NCBI RefSeq assembly: GCF_019052365.1
Contig: NZ_JAHQUY010000016.1
Location: 1-47,105 of the forward strand
Direction of reading: 5' to 3'
Length of the DNA stretch: 47,105 nt
Origin: Leyella stercorea
GTDB taxonomy: Bacteria; Bacteroidota; Bacteroidia; Bacteroidales; Bacteroidaceae
In this document: positions 1 through 8,900 of the stretch, piece after piece
Position numbering within the stretch: position 1 is the stretch's first letter
Layout: the number at the start of each line of letters is the position of its first letter
Position numbers and translations under genes: made by a program
The notes under the pieces: model-generated
What the model was told of the DNA's origin: nothing
The model's database searches: none
The model's input: only the letters and a program-made list of their open reading frames with translations

Positions 1-303
1 AATATCTTCTTCATGCTCTAATCTTGTTGTTCATTTTCTCTGCACTTGTAAAAAGGGTAGTTGTACCGTTTAAAAGATAAAAGCTTAACTATCAGCAACA
101 TCCACATGTTGCATCGGAAAGTAACCAAATTATAGCTAAGCACTAAATCTTACTTTCTATAGTTAAAGCGCTCATACAGAGCGCTTTTCTTTTTTAAACA
201 TTAAAATCAACACCAATACTTTTAACCGACGAAGCAGCAAGAACCATCAAGTTCGCTTGAATGGCCGAGTTACGAAGGAGAAAGGTGAAAACAAGATTAG
301 AGC
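1..303. other. gene-free leader with 28-bp inverted repeat
   Basis: No convincing coding sequence is seen here. The first 28 bases (1-28) are the exact reverse complement of 290-317, which spans the start codon of the hydrolase gene at 304. The arms are separated by 261 bp that hold a factor-independent terminator (165-195). No clear -7/-33 promoter facing the hydrolase gene was found. The repeat may continue to the left of the window. Confidence 0.6.
165..195 (+). terminator. Rho-independent terminator
   Basis: A perfect 9-bp stem (AAAGCGCTC at 165-173 with GAGCGCTTT at 179-187) encloses a 5-nt loop and is followed by CTTTTTT on the plus strand. It would end a plus-strand transcript that starts left of the window. 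On the minus strand the hairpin is not followed by a T run. Confidence 0.8.
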
Positions 304-1104
304 ATGAAGAAGATATTATTCCTACACGGATTCTTCGCCACGGGCAGCTGTCCGATGGCGAAAGCCTTGAAAGAGGCGTTTGAGGGGACGGCGGTGGTGC
401 TGACTCCCGACCTGCCTTTGCACCCAAAGGAGGCACTGAAGGAGATACGCTCCATCATCGACCGGGAGCAGCCCGATTTACTTTTGGGCAACAGCTGCGG
501 CTCTTTCCTCGCCCAGATGCTGGCTCCGGTGGTGGGCATTCCTGCCCTGCTGGGCAATCCGTATTTCATGATGACGGAATTTCTGAAGGAGCGCATCGGC
601 GAGCATGAATACAAGGCGCCGAGAAGGGACGGCAATCAGCGGCTGGTGATTGACGAGGCGCTGATTGAGGAGTTTGCGGAACTGGAAGCCGTGCAGTTTG
701 ACCATTGCAACCCCTATTATAAGAATCGTGTGTGGGGACTTTTTGGTGAGCAGGACACCCTGGCTCACTTCTCCCCTCTCTTCCTGCAGCATTACAACCA
801 AGCCTTCCATTTCCCAGGCGGTCATACGCCTACTGAACAGGAGGTAAAGACCTGGTACGCTCCCCTTGCCCAGAAAATGCTGATGGAGTTTTCAGCAAAG
901 GAAGAAAGATATTTCCAGCACTTCAAGGGCGGCAAATACAAGTTCATCCATTCTGCCTTCGACTCCGAGACTCAGGAGCGCATGGTGGTTTATCAGGCTC
1001 TCTATGGAGACCAAGCCTATTGGGTAAGACCGGAAGATATGTTCTTCGGGAAAGTTACGAGGGACGGCAGAACTTTTAATCGTTTCACGGAAATAGATAA
1101 ATAA
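304..1104 (+). CDS. YqiA-like alpha/beta hydrolase fused to DUF1653
   Basis: This is a 266-aa cytoplasmic protein with two modules. Residues 1 to about 195 look like a YqiA/YcfP-type serine esterase: LHGF at 7-10 for the oxyanion region, a GNSCG nucleophile elbow at 62-66 (Ser64), Asp151 in GEQD and His174 in GGHTP, which together make a plausible catalytic triad. Residues about 203-264 match the small DUF1653 fold (pattern Y..FKGG.Y.....A...ET.E..VVYQALYGD...WVRP..MF). The start is the ATG at 304. The thioredoxin gene begins 3 bases after its stop, so the two are probably co-transcribed. The substrate is unknown. The fold and triad are read directly from motifs; the esterase activity is inferred from the family. 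Confidence 0.85.
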   Translation: MKKILFLHGFFATGSCPMAKALKEAFEGTAVVLTPDLPLHPKEALKEIRSIIDREQPDLLLGNSCGSFLAQMLAPVVGIPALLGNPYFMMTEFLKERIGEHEYKAPRRDGNQRLVIDEALIEEFAELEAVQFDHCNPYYKNRVWGLFGEQDTLAHFSPLFLQHYNQAFHFPGGHTPTEQEVKTWYAPLAQKMLMEFSAKEERYFQHFKGGKYKFIHSAFDSETQERMVVYQALYGDQAYWVRPEDMFFGKVTRDGRTFNRFTEIDK

Positions 1105-1106
1105 TT

Positions 1107-1406
1107 ATGGAGACATTTAATAACGTAATAAACAGTGGCCAGCTTGTTCTGGCCGATTTCTTTGCTACCTGGTGCCAACCTTGCAAGGCGATGCACCCCA
1201 TTTTAGAGCAGGTGAAGAGTGTATTGGGCGACCGCATCCGAATCATCAAGGTGGATGTGGACAAGTACGGCGTAACAGCAAGCCAATACCGCATTCAATC
1301 TGTGCCTACGCTGATGCTTTTCCGAAACGGAGAAGTATTGTGGCGCACAAGCGGTGTGATAGATAAAGCCGAACTGCTGGCTACGCTTGATCCATTCTTG
1401 ATATAA
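1107..1406 (+). CDS. thioredoxin-family protein
   Basis: This 99-aa single-domain thioredoxin fold protein has the redox motif WCQPC at residues 22-26 (Gln in place of the usual Gly of WCGPC), the central DVDKYG segment, and the cis-proline loop SVPT near residue 72. No signal peptide is seen, so it should act in the cytoplasm as a thiol-disulfide reductant. Its 2-base spacing from the hydrolase gene supports an operon. The Gln substitution probably shifts the redox potential or partner choice compared with housekeeping TrxA. It is more likely an accessory thioredoxin than the main one. Confidence 0.88.
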   Translation: METFNNVINSGQLVLADFFATWCQPCKAMHPILEQVKSVLGDRIRIIKVDVDKYGVTASQYRIQSVPTLMLFRNGEVLWRTSGVIDKAELLATLDPFLI

Positions 1407-1426
1407 AAGATTAAAAGAATAATCTT

Positions 1427-1804
1427 ATGCGCATAATAGGAAACTTACTTTGGTGGCTCTTCGGAGGTCTCGAAGCTGCCATCGGTTATTTCACCGGAAG
1501 TCTGGCTCTTGCATGTACTATCATCGGCATTCCGTTTGCAATACAGACATTCAAGATTGGTCTGCTCTGCCTATGGCCTTTTGGTTCAACGGTAAGAGAA
1601 TCGAATAGTCCAACAGGTTGCATTCGCATCCTGTTGAATTTACTCTGGCTGATTTTCGGAGGTTTGTGGGCTTGCCTCATGCATCTGTTCTTCGGCTTTC
1701 TCTTATGTATCACCATCATCGGCATTCCTTGGGGTAAACAGCATTTCAAGATGGCCGGGCTTTCGCTCGCACCATTCGGAAAGGATGTGGAGTTGGGATT
1801 TTAA
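1427..1804 (+). CDS. YccF domain inner-membrane protein
   Basis: A 125-aa membrane protein made of two homologous YccF (DUF307) repeats, at residues about 1-50 and 64-118. Each repeat has the pattern LLW..FGG followed by a hydrophobic helix, TIIGIP and a conserved WPFG/APFG turn. The TIIGIPFAIQTFKIGL and TIIGIPWGKQHFKMAGL blocks make the internal duplication obvious. It is predicted to lie in the cytoplasmic membrane. The function of the family is not established. It follows the thioredoxin gene by 20 bp on the same strand. Confidence 0.88.
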   Translation: MRIIGNLLWWLFGGLEAAIGYFTGSLALACTIIGIPFAIQTFKIGLLCLWPFGSTVRESNSPTGCIRILLNLLWLIFGGLWACLMHLFFGFLLCITIIGIPWGKQHFKMAGLSLAPFGKDVELGF

Positions 1805-1831
1805 AGAGATAAGAAAACGCAGTTGAAGAGT

Positions 1832-2124
1832 ATGAACACATTACATAGTTACCTCGCCTACTATCTCTGGCCCTCAATGTTGTTACATTCATCGTGTACG
1901 GCATTGACAAATACAAGGCCAAGAAAGCCAAGTGGCGTATTCCTGAAGCCACGCTTTTGTTACTGGCTGTACTTGGAGGAAGCATCGGGGCATGGATGGG
2001 AATGAAAGTCTGGCACCATAAGACGATGCACAAGAAATTCAAATACGGCATTCCAGCCATTCTGCTGATACAGATTGCGCTGATGACGTATTTACACGTG
2101 AATCTTTGGAAACAAATAGTTTGA
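1832..2124 (+). pseudogene. DUF1294 membrane protein, frameshifted
   Basis: DUF1294 family small membrane protein split by one base. From the ATG at 1832 the frame reads MNTLHSYLAYYLW and then leaves the family. From 1870 the next frame reads ALNVVTFIVYGIDKYKAKKA and continues through WRIPEATLLLLAVLGGS to the stop at 2122-2124, which is the canonical DUF1294 core. Adding one G in the tgg-ccc junction near 1869-1871 would restore a protein of about 97 aa starting at 1832. The only in-frame start for the intact part alone is a GTG at 1894, inside the conserved VYGIDK motif, so it is not a credible natural start. This is either a true inactivating deletion or a sequencing error at a short G run. 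Confidence 0.8.
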
Positions 2125-2132
2125 AGAAAATT

Positions 2133-2372
2133 ATGGCAATGACTATTGATACAACAAACCTCTGTTCGCATCTTCAAAAGAAGTTGTTTGAACCTGAGGG
2201 AATATATTATCCTATCTGGCAAGCCATGCAGAATGATGAGGAGCTGACAGCCGTAGTTCGCTCACGACAGCTTCATATTTATCGTAATGGAAAAAAGATT
2301 CTCATTCTCGCTGGCAAGGCTCAGCCGAAGATTATCAGAGAGGATAAACTGAATGAATTGATAATAAAATAA
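2133..2372 (+). CDS. uncharacterised small protein
   Basis: A predicted soluble 79-aa protein, counted from the ATG at 2133. A TTG at 2106 would lengthen it by 9 codons but lies inside the preceding gene, so the ATG is preferred. It contains HIYRNGKKILILAGKAQPKIIRE, a basic strand-rich stretch. I do not recognise the family. It sits in the plus-strand gene run, 12 bp before the next ORF. Codon use is ordinary, and expression as part of the operon is plausible. Confidence 0.6.
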   Translation: MAMTIDTTNLCSHLQKKLFEPEGIYYPIWQAMQNDEELTAVVRSRQLHIYRNGKKILILAGKAQPKIIREDKLNELIIK

Positions 2373-2384
2373 AGAACGAAGCTT

Positions 2385-3128
2385 ATGAACTTTCCAGAAA
2401 TATATTCAGCAACAGGCATGATGGAGCTGATTCAGAAAATCGGCTTCCTCCCTCTTCTTGATAGTGGCATTGAAGGATTCTCTGCCGAAGACATCGTGGC
2501 AGAAGACTGCGGTTACGTAAGACTTCCTGAAGGCGGTTGGGACTGGCCGCTATGGAAATGGAAGGGCGAGATTGTGCAGGAAATGCCGTGTATGTACGGA
2601 AAGTTCTTCAACAAGAAAGCAGGATTCATCAGCCAGGAATGGTGGCCGGACTTTTGCAACTACAGAAGAAGCAAGTACCCTCGCCCAGATGATGACTCGA
2701 TAGAAGGAGCCATTCTCAGCACGCTTCAATCTACTGGCAGTCTCATTACAAGGGAGCTTCGGGCAGCCTGCGGTTTTACGGGCAACCGACGCACGAAGCA
2801 AGAGCAGAGTGAAGCTTGCTTCAACTCTGCCTTGCAAGAAGGAGGAAGACCGAAGGTCAAGGGAATGAGAAGCAAGTTTGACAGTTATCTCACCCGACTG
2901 GAAATGGCGACTTACATCGTGACCGAGGATTTCATCTATCCTCGCGACAAGCACAATCACGAATATGGCTGGGGATGGTCGCTGCTCAACACTCCCGAAG
3001 ATCTCTATGGCAGGGAGGCTTGCCAATGCAACCGCACTCCCCAGGAATCTTATCAAAGAATTTTCGAGCATCTGAAAGAAATCCTGCCTGATGCTTCGGA
3101 TAAACAGATTATTAAATTAATTGGATAA
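2385..3128 (+). CDS. uncharacterised protein, possibly AlkZ-related
   Basis: A 247-aa soluble protein with many aromatic residues (WDWPLWKWKGE near 48-58; EWWPDFCNYRR near 85-95). Residues about 105-135 (IEGAILSTLQSTGSLITRELRAACGF) resemble a winged-helix segment of the kind found in AlkZ-related or YcaQ-like proteins. The pattern is compatible with a DNA-repair or DNA-binding role, and the next gene is AlkD-like, but this is inference from weak similarity and context. The stop at 3126-3128 lies 1 base before the AlkD-like ATG at 3130, which suggests translational coupling. Confidence 0.6.
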   Translation: MNFPEIYSATGMMELIQKIGFLPLLDSGIEGFSAEDIVAEDCGYVRLPEGGWDWPLWKWKGEIVQEMPCMYGKFFNKKAGFISQEWWPDFCNYRRSKYPRPDDDSIEGAILSTLQSTGSLITRELRAACGFTGNRRTKQEQSEACFNSALQEGGRPKVKGMRSKFDSYLTRLEMATYIVTEDFIYPRDKHNHEYGWGWSLLNTPEDLYGREACQCNRTPQESYQRIFEHLKEILPDASDKQIIKLIG

Positions 3129-3129
3129 A

Positions 3130-3810
3130 ATGGCTTCACTTCAAGAAAGACTGTTCGCCATGCAGGATAAGCAGTATGCTGCTTTCCAAGCCAAACTGAC
3201 ACCGGGAGTGCCCATGGAGAGTTTCATAGGCATTCGTGTGCCTGTGCTCCGCAAGTTCGCAAAAGAGTTTACAAAGGAGGCAGAATGCAAGGAATTTTTT
3301 CAGCAGATTCCTCATGAATACTACGATGAGAATATGCTTCATGGTCTCCTCATTTCCGAGGTAAAGGACTACGAGGAATGCATTCGTCTTACAGAGAAAT
3401 TCCTGCCATTCGTGGACAACTGGGCTGTTTGCGACATCATGTCTCCGAAGGTGTTTGCCAAACACAAGGAGGAGCTATTGGCGAAGATCAAGACTTGGAG
3501 TAAATCGTCACACGTTTATACTTGTCGCTTTGGCATAGAGACACTTATGTCTCATTACCTGGATAAAGACTTCAAGGAAGAATATCTTGAAATTCCAGCA
3601 TCAGTAAGGAGCGAAAAGTATTACGTAAAAATGATGGTAGCCTGGTTCTTCGCCACGGCTCTTGCCAAGTAATGGGACGCAACGATTCCCTACATCGAGC
3701 AACGCCGCCTTGCTCCCTGGACGCACAATAAGACCATCCAGAAGGCCATCGAGAGCTACAGAATCACGCCCGAGCAGAAGGAATATCTGCGGACATTGAA
3801 TATAAAATAA
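3130..3810 (+). pseudogene. AlkD-like DNA alkylation repair protein, interrupted by TAA
   Basis: A HEAT-like-repeat DNA alkylation repair protein of the AlkD family. Family features include IGIRVPVLRKFAKE, FVDNWAVCDIMSPKVF and RFGIETLMSHYL. AlkD-type enzymes excise bulky or positively charged alkylated bases. Translation from the ATG at 3130 (a TTG at 3121 is less likely) stops at a TAA at 3670-3672. The same frame then continues for 45 codons (WDATIPYIEQRRLAPWTHNK, then TIQKAIESYRITPEQKEYLR and so on) to a second stop at 3808-3810. That stretch is the expected family C-terminus, so the first stop is best read as a single nonsense change, for example CAA to TAA. The truncated 180-aa product lacks the last helices and is probably impaired. 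Confidence 0.82.
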
Positions 3811-3812
3811 TT

Positions 3813-4253
3813 ATGACACAAGATACTTCTACATATTACGTTTGGATAGGTGGCTCATGTGATTATGGCCATAAAGAGCGAGTTGGTGGTGCTGCCGTTG
3901 TGATTGAGCATAACGACAACACCATCAGCCATGATGTAATCAGCGACATACACACCACAGAGTTCCGAATGATGCTAACCCTCATGATCAAGGTAATGCA
4001 GGAAATACCGGAAGGTTCCGACATTCTCTTCCTGACTAACGCTGCCTATATTCAGAACTTTGACAAGACTCCAACGGCTAAATCAGCCAATCCAGACTTG
4101 ATTGTCCAATGCATCAAGGAAAAGAAAAGGCACAACTCTGTCGGGGTCAAGATTGTGCAATACCACAAAAGCCCATTGCTGATAGAAACCCACGATAGGG
4201 CTACGGAAGCAATGGCTAAGACAAGGAAGGAGTTTCATCAGAAAAACAAATGA
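3813..4253 (+). CDS. RNase H-like fold protein with altered catalytic residues
   Basis: A 146-aa protein laid out like RNase HI: a first strand ending in WIGGSCDYG, a second strand GGAAVVIEH, a helix with TTEFRMMLTLMIK, a third strand DILFLTNAAYI and a C-terminal helix THDRATEAMAKTRKE. Canonical enzymes have Asp in the first strand (YTDGS), Glu in the first helix, Asp in the TDS strand end and a late Asp. Here the Glu and late Asp seem present, but the first Asp is Gly and the TDS Asp is Asn. It could be a nucleic-acid-binding or degenerate homologue rather than an active nuclease. The ATG at 3813 follows the AlkD-like second stop by 2 bases. Confidence 0.6.
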   Translation: MTQDTSTYYVWIGGSCDYGHKERVGGAAVVIEHNDNTISHDVISDIHTTEFRMMLTLMIKVMQEIPEGSDILFLTNAAYIQNFDKTPTAKSANPDLIVQCIKEKKRHNSVGVKIVQYHKSPLLIETHDRATEAMAKTRKEFHQKNK

Positions 4254-4443
4254 ATGTTTAGAGGCTTTTCCGGTCATTGAGGTCACGGTCATTAAGGTCA
4301 TTAAGGATTTCCGGTTATTCAAGAAGTTCCTCAACCTGAGAAATAAGGTTAAAGGGGCATCGCCATAATCAAAAAAAACGTTGCTGATGCAAGATTTCTT
4401 GAATTTTGCGTTTATAAGATAGATTATCAAACATAAAATAAAA
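4254..4443. repeat. intergenic region with short GGTCATTRA direct repeats
   Basis: A gene-free stretch. Three copies of GGTCATTRA lie at 4272-4280, 4287-4295 and 4296-4304, the last two exactly tandem. They could be a regulator-binding site for the ORF that starts at 4444, or a decayed repeat. No terminator for the upstream operon is evident. Confidence 0.45.
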
Positions 4444-4488
4444 ATGAAAAAGAATTTATTGTTACTCTTTTTTATTGCTGTCCGGTAA
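4444..4488 (+). pseudogene. start of a signal-peptide ORF truncated by the IS
   Basis: An ATG at 4444 opens MKKNLLLLFFIAVR and then stops at a TAA (4486-4488) inside the IS inverted repeat. The sequence Lys-Lys followed by a hydrophobic run is typical of a Sec or lipoprotein signal peptide, preceded by an A-rich leader common in Bacteroidetes. The rest of the gene is absent on the other side of the IS, where phage tail sequence begins. The original protein cannot be identified. Confidence 0.55.
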
Positions 4489-5911
4489 AACTCAAAAGAG
4501 CATAAAAATCCTCCCCGAAGCCCCGTAAAATAGGACTTCGGGGTTTATTTTTTCAAAAGTAAGCCCCTTAATCGAAAAGACTTGGTTCTGGTGGTGCTTT
4601 TTGCATCTCCTTTGCAAGGAAATCATTCCAGGTTTTCTTGGGATTTTCCATGAATGCGATAAAATCGACGTAGTACATGAGCATAAGTCATACCATGGTA
4701 ACAACCTGCGAGAATGCACAGTGCCTCTTGATGCTTCTTGACAGAACTGTTATCAGCAGATTTGCAATCAAGACTACCCATGTCTGTATTTGTATGGCGT
4801 TGACGCTGTCCCCATAGAAGAAATGAAGCGAAAAATTTTGTTTTAGCTGTTTGTATAGCGACTCGATGGCCCATCTGAGGCGATAAATTTCAGAAATGTC
4901 CTCAAACGTGAACTCAAAGTTGTTGGTCAACAGCACAACCGGCTTCTTTGTCTCGTAAAATATCTCCACCATACGTGCCTCATGGGTGAGTTCCCCTCTT
5001 GTAAAAAGCACTTTCTTGTCTATGTGCGTCACCAGTCCCTGCGGGTTGACGTAAGTAATGGATTCAAGTTCCTCGTACTTAAGGTTTTTCTTCATTTTGG
5101 TCACGTAGCACACGCCTTCTTCGGTAAGACGTTGGAATTGTGCGATGTCGACGTAACCACGATCCATCGCCAAAGTGGAGTCTTTTGGCAAATGCACCTC
5201 CTTCAGCAGGTAATGATCGTGTTTTGCGGCGGATGTGAGCTGCACCACCATCGGCACGCCGACATGATACTTCATTACTGTATGTACTTTCATGCCGCCT
5301 TTTTTCTTGCCTGATTTCGGGTGCCGCCCGACACCTTTGAGTATGTTGTCAAAGAGCGTTATTGTGGTGGAATCCATCATGTAAAGCAACTTCTCCCAGT
5401 CTTTAGGCTCGTGAGTCTGCCCCTTATAGCACTTGGAGGGGCGGCTGTCCGCTAAAAATTTGGCATACTTCTCCAAAAGATACGCATAAACACTTGCAAA
5501 GAACTCCTGAGGACGGCGTATATTGGCCTCCGCAAGCGTGCTGCGACGAACCAGATAGTTCATTCCGAGGTGTCCGAGCTTGTGAGCCTCCGCCTTCATG
5601 CCTATCTCAAGTTCGCGAAGAGAATCAAAGTGTTTGAGTATGCCGAACAGCATTACCACAAGATGTTGGTAGCCGTCAAAACGCTTCACGTAAGCCTCGC
5701 TTCCTTTCGTTTCGCGACTTATTTGAAGAATCTTCTCTTTGTCGAGTAACTTTAACACTTGACTATAGACCGGCTGTCCGGTAAAATGACTATCTTTGCT
5801 CATGGTTATATATTTTTTCGCAAAACAAAGATAACCAAAAGGGCTGATACCTCGTGAGAAGTGTCAGCCCTAATTTATTTTGTTTGAAAAAGTTTTACCG
5901 GACAGCAATAA
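4472..5911 (-). mobile_element. IS4-family insertion sequence
   Basis: An insertion sequence of about 1.44 kb bounded by perfect 21-bp inverted repeats: TTATTGCTGTCCGGTAAAAC starting at 4472, and its complement ending at 5911. It carries one DDE transposase gene on the minus strand. The outermost two bases of each repeat could be chance matches. No direct target duplication is visible: the left flank ends in a T-rich signal-peptide ORF and the right flank is the C-terminal coding region of the phage tail protein. The element therefore marks a rearrangement or an assembly join rather than a simple insertion. Confidence 0.88.
4568..5803 (-). pseudogene. IS4-family DDE transposase with in-frame TGA
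   Basis: The transposase begins at the ATG at 5803 (MSKDSHFTGQPVYSQ). It has the N-terminal DUF4372-like region, then DDE motifs: Asp in MMDSTT near residue 147, Asp in AMDRGYVD near 210, and Glu in the YRLRWAIESLYKQLKQN signature near 310. Translation stops at a TGA (4688-4690) after VVTMV, giving 371 aa. The same frame continues LMLMYYVDFIAFMENPKKTW and on to PEPSLFD with a final TAA at 4568-4570, so about 39 residues are cut off. A CGA-to-TGA change explains it. The catalytic core is intact, so residual activity cannot be excluded. Confidence 0.85.
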
Positions 5912-8900
5912 TTTGCTGGTGTCTGTCTGGTGCACCTTGCTTGGCAAGATGTCACACTTGGCACCATGCACCACTCTTACTACACAGTTGCCGTTGCTGT
6001 TCACACTCTGCACGGTTCGCTCCGTCTTCTTAATCGGGTCGAAGATGTGGAACACATAATCTACAGGATCTTCGTTCGTCTCCACGCAACGGTTCTTGTA
6101 GAACGTCTCGTAGCTCTTCACATTTCCTGCAATGTAGTCCATCCATTCACTGTCACAGCCCACATAGTGTTTGAGTCCCATGATTGAGTTCATGGAGTTG
6201 CCCACATACGATGTGTCCGCCATGCCGATGTCGTCACGACTGTTGAGTGTGCTGTCATGTGCACCATTGCCCACAACAGACTGCTCATCGGTCGTTCCAT
6301 GGGTCGCCCACCACAGGTTACTGATTTCCTTGTGCTGCTCATAGTCTTGGAGTTGGTAGCCCTCTCCGCGCATGTGCGCACTATTCTGGAAATCCTTGGC
6401 TGTGTAGTGTATTGTCCCGGTCGGCATTTCGGTCGGGTTACCGTCTGTGTCGTATGCCCATTCTGCAGAGGTCTGTGAAGTGCCGTCACCTTTCTTCGAA
6501 CGTACAGCACCTGATATGCTGCGAGGTCGTTTCAGTCCGTCAATAGTGATGGGGTATGTTCCCACAAGGCTGTCGTACTCACCAATGGTGTGCTCAGTCC
6601 ATTCTGGTTCTATTGCTTCTATATGCTCGCTGTCAACAGCAAGACACTTTATGTCGCCAATGTCACGATACGAAGTGAAGTATATCCACTTGGCACCGTT
6701 TGGCACATCGCAGAACACATAGTTACCGATTGAGAAGTCGAAGTAAGCGTGACTCACCATCATAATGAACTTGCCCACGATCTTGCCGTTTGCATCCGTA
6801 AAGACGGCACCAAGACGAGCGTGGTTAAGTCCCGGCCATCTTACCTGCTTCATGCCCTCAACGTCCATACGGTAGACATTCGCATTGGCTGCTGTGGCAA
6901 TAATATTATCGCCAACTGTCTCGCCAACTGTTGCCTCGTCAGCATACACGCCTGTATTTTCTGCATAGAGCAGCTCAGAAAGCAATGCCTCCTTGCGGTT
7001 GTTTACAGTCGATAACGGCTCTTTATCTGTAATTGAGTTAAAGTGATACTTTACTTGGTTCTTGTAGTCGTTCACGCCCTTGTACCAATAATGAGGCAAG
7101 TGGTGGAAGATGTCAAAGCCTTCACCTGCGCTGTCGCTCACATCGAAGCTCTCACCATTAGCAAGTTTATTGAAGTCTGCATCGCTCAATTGCACACCCT
7201 CCATCTGTTTCAGCTTGGAGTTGTACGTACACTTGTAAGCATGGGTGTCCTGCAATATCTTCAATGTGTGGCCGCTTGCCACAAAGCTCTTATCGTAATC
7301 GGCTCCTGTCTGGTTCTCGGGGTTGCTGTACTTCTCGCAGAAGTCACCGCTCACCACATCGTCTATCTTTATGACAGAGAATTGCGAGTTTATAACTTCA
7401 AGGTTCGGGAAGTAACGCTTCAGCTCCGCAATCTCACTCTCCTCTGAAAGTAGAGTTAGGATCCATCTGCCTATCAGTCCGCTACACTGGCCGCTCTCGT
7501 CATAGTCTGCTCCGTTTGCATCTATGCCTACGGCTCCATTGTTCTTGATGGCTCGCAGCAGCTCAACGCTTTCCGTAGCAGCAAGGCCGGCTATGCGTAC
7601 ACTCTTTAGCGCACTGGCCGTGGTTACCTCTCGCAGCAGCTTCATGGCATCTATCTTCGGGCTTCCGTCCAAAAACAGCTTCGTCACCTTAGCCATTCCG
7701 TCAATGGTCAAACCACCGGGGTAGGTCAGATTAGGAAGGTTCTTGAAGTACAGAGTCGTCATAGTACCGGGAAGGTGCAGCGTATCAATAGGTGAACTCT
7801 CTGCAAGTGTGATGGACTTCAACAGACTGCCTTCTGCCAACACCTTTCTTAGACGAGGACACAGCGAGGCGTTCACGTCGGTGATCATCGTGTTCCTGAT
7901 GTCTATCTCTTCCAAGAAAGGCATCTGTCCTAAGTTCAGCGTGCTCAGAATGTCCGTGGTATAAGCTGGAGTATATCCTTCACCTCCAATGACAAGCTTG
8001 CGCAGTAAGGTGCACTCGCTAAGCATCCAGTTTGAATTCTTAGGAGAACAGCCGCTGATGTCAAGCTCGCTTATCTTGTCTGCGCCGAAGATGTATATGA
8101 GCTTGCCGCCTTCTCCTGCTGCAACCTCTGTAAAGGTGTGACTCTCACCTTCCTTTAGATAGCAACTGTACTTGGCTGACGAGGTGGAGTCCACGCCCAT
8201 GGCGAAGTAACCATCCTGTGCTGCCGTTATCTTCACCGTGATGGGTCCCATAACACGGTCTTGGAAGAAATGGCGGAACAGATCACCAGTCTGGAAGTAG
8301 CCGTCTCTGTATGCGAAACGCTTGCGCTGGAAGGCTGGCAGACTCTCCAGTCGCAGACCATGCAAGGCAGGATAGTGGTTGTCGGCAGCGGTAGCTGTTT
8401 CTATATACTTGCGCTCTCCGTCAAACGAACTTACCACCTTTGGCCATTTCAAGATGCGGTCTATCATCCAGTAACGGTAGCAGCCGTCAGTAGAGAAAAT
8501 TTCAAGGCCGGCCTTGGTCTTCGTAGCACGCATCTTTGCCGCCGTGTCATGAAGAGTCAGCGTCTCCGTGCCTGCATCATCAAGCCATACACCTTCGCCT
8601 CTGTCAAACAAGGCATAGCTCTGTTGGAACATTACGCCGTCCCATCCTTGATACAGATGGCTCGCTGCTCCGTCCATATCCCAAGGTATGGTCAGGTAGC
8701 AGTCGTTGTCAGCCTCGTCACATGAGTCACCGTCATACCAATGGTTGAAGTAGTAACGCATTCTTCCGTCGGTCTCCAAGTAAACAGCAATCATCATGTT
8801 CTTGGCTCGCTGGTCCACGGTGGCTTTGTAGTCGCTCGCCACAACATAGCAGTGAGTTGAATGGGGAGAGAAATACTTGTGCATTTCCTGCTGCCATTTC

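Noticed and set aside
2106..2132. TTG start for the 2133 gene
   Set aside because: It lies in the coding end of the DUF1294 gene, and an ATG at 2133 is available.
4254..4473. attL of the prophage
   Set aside because: No sequence shared with the integrase-side region (46250-46630) could be found; the left attachment site appears lost.
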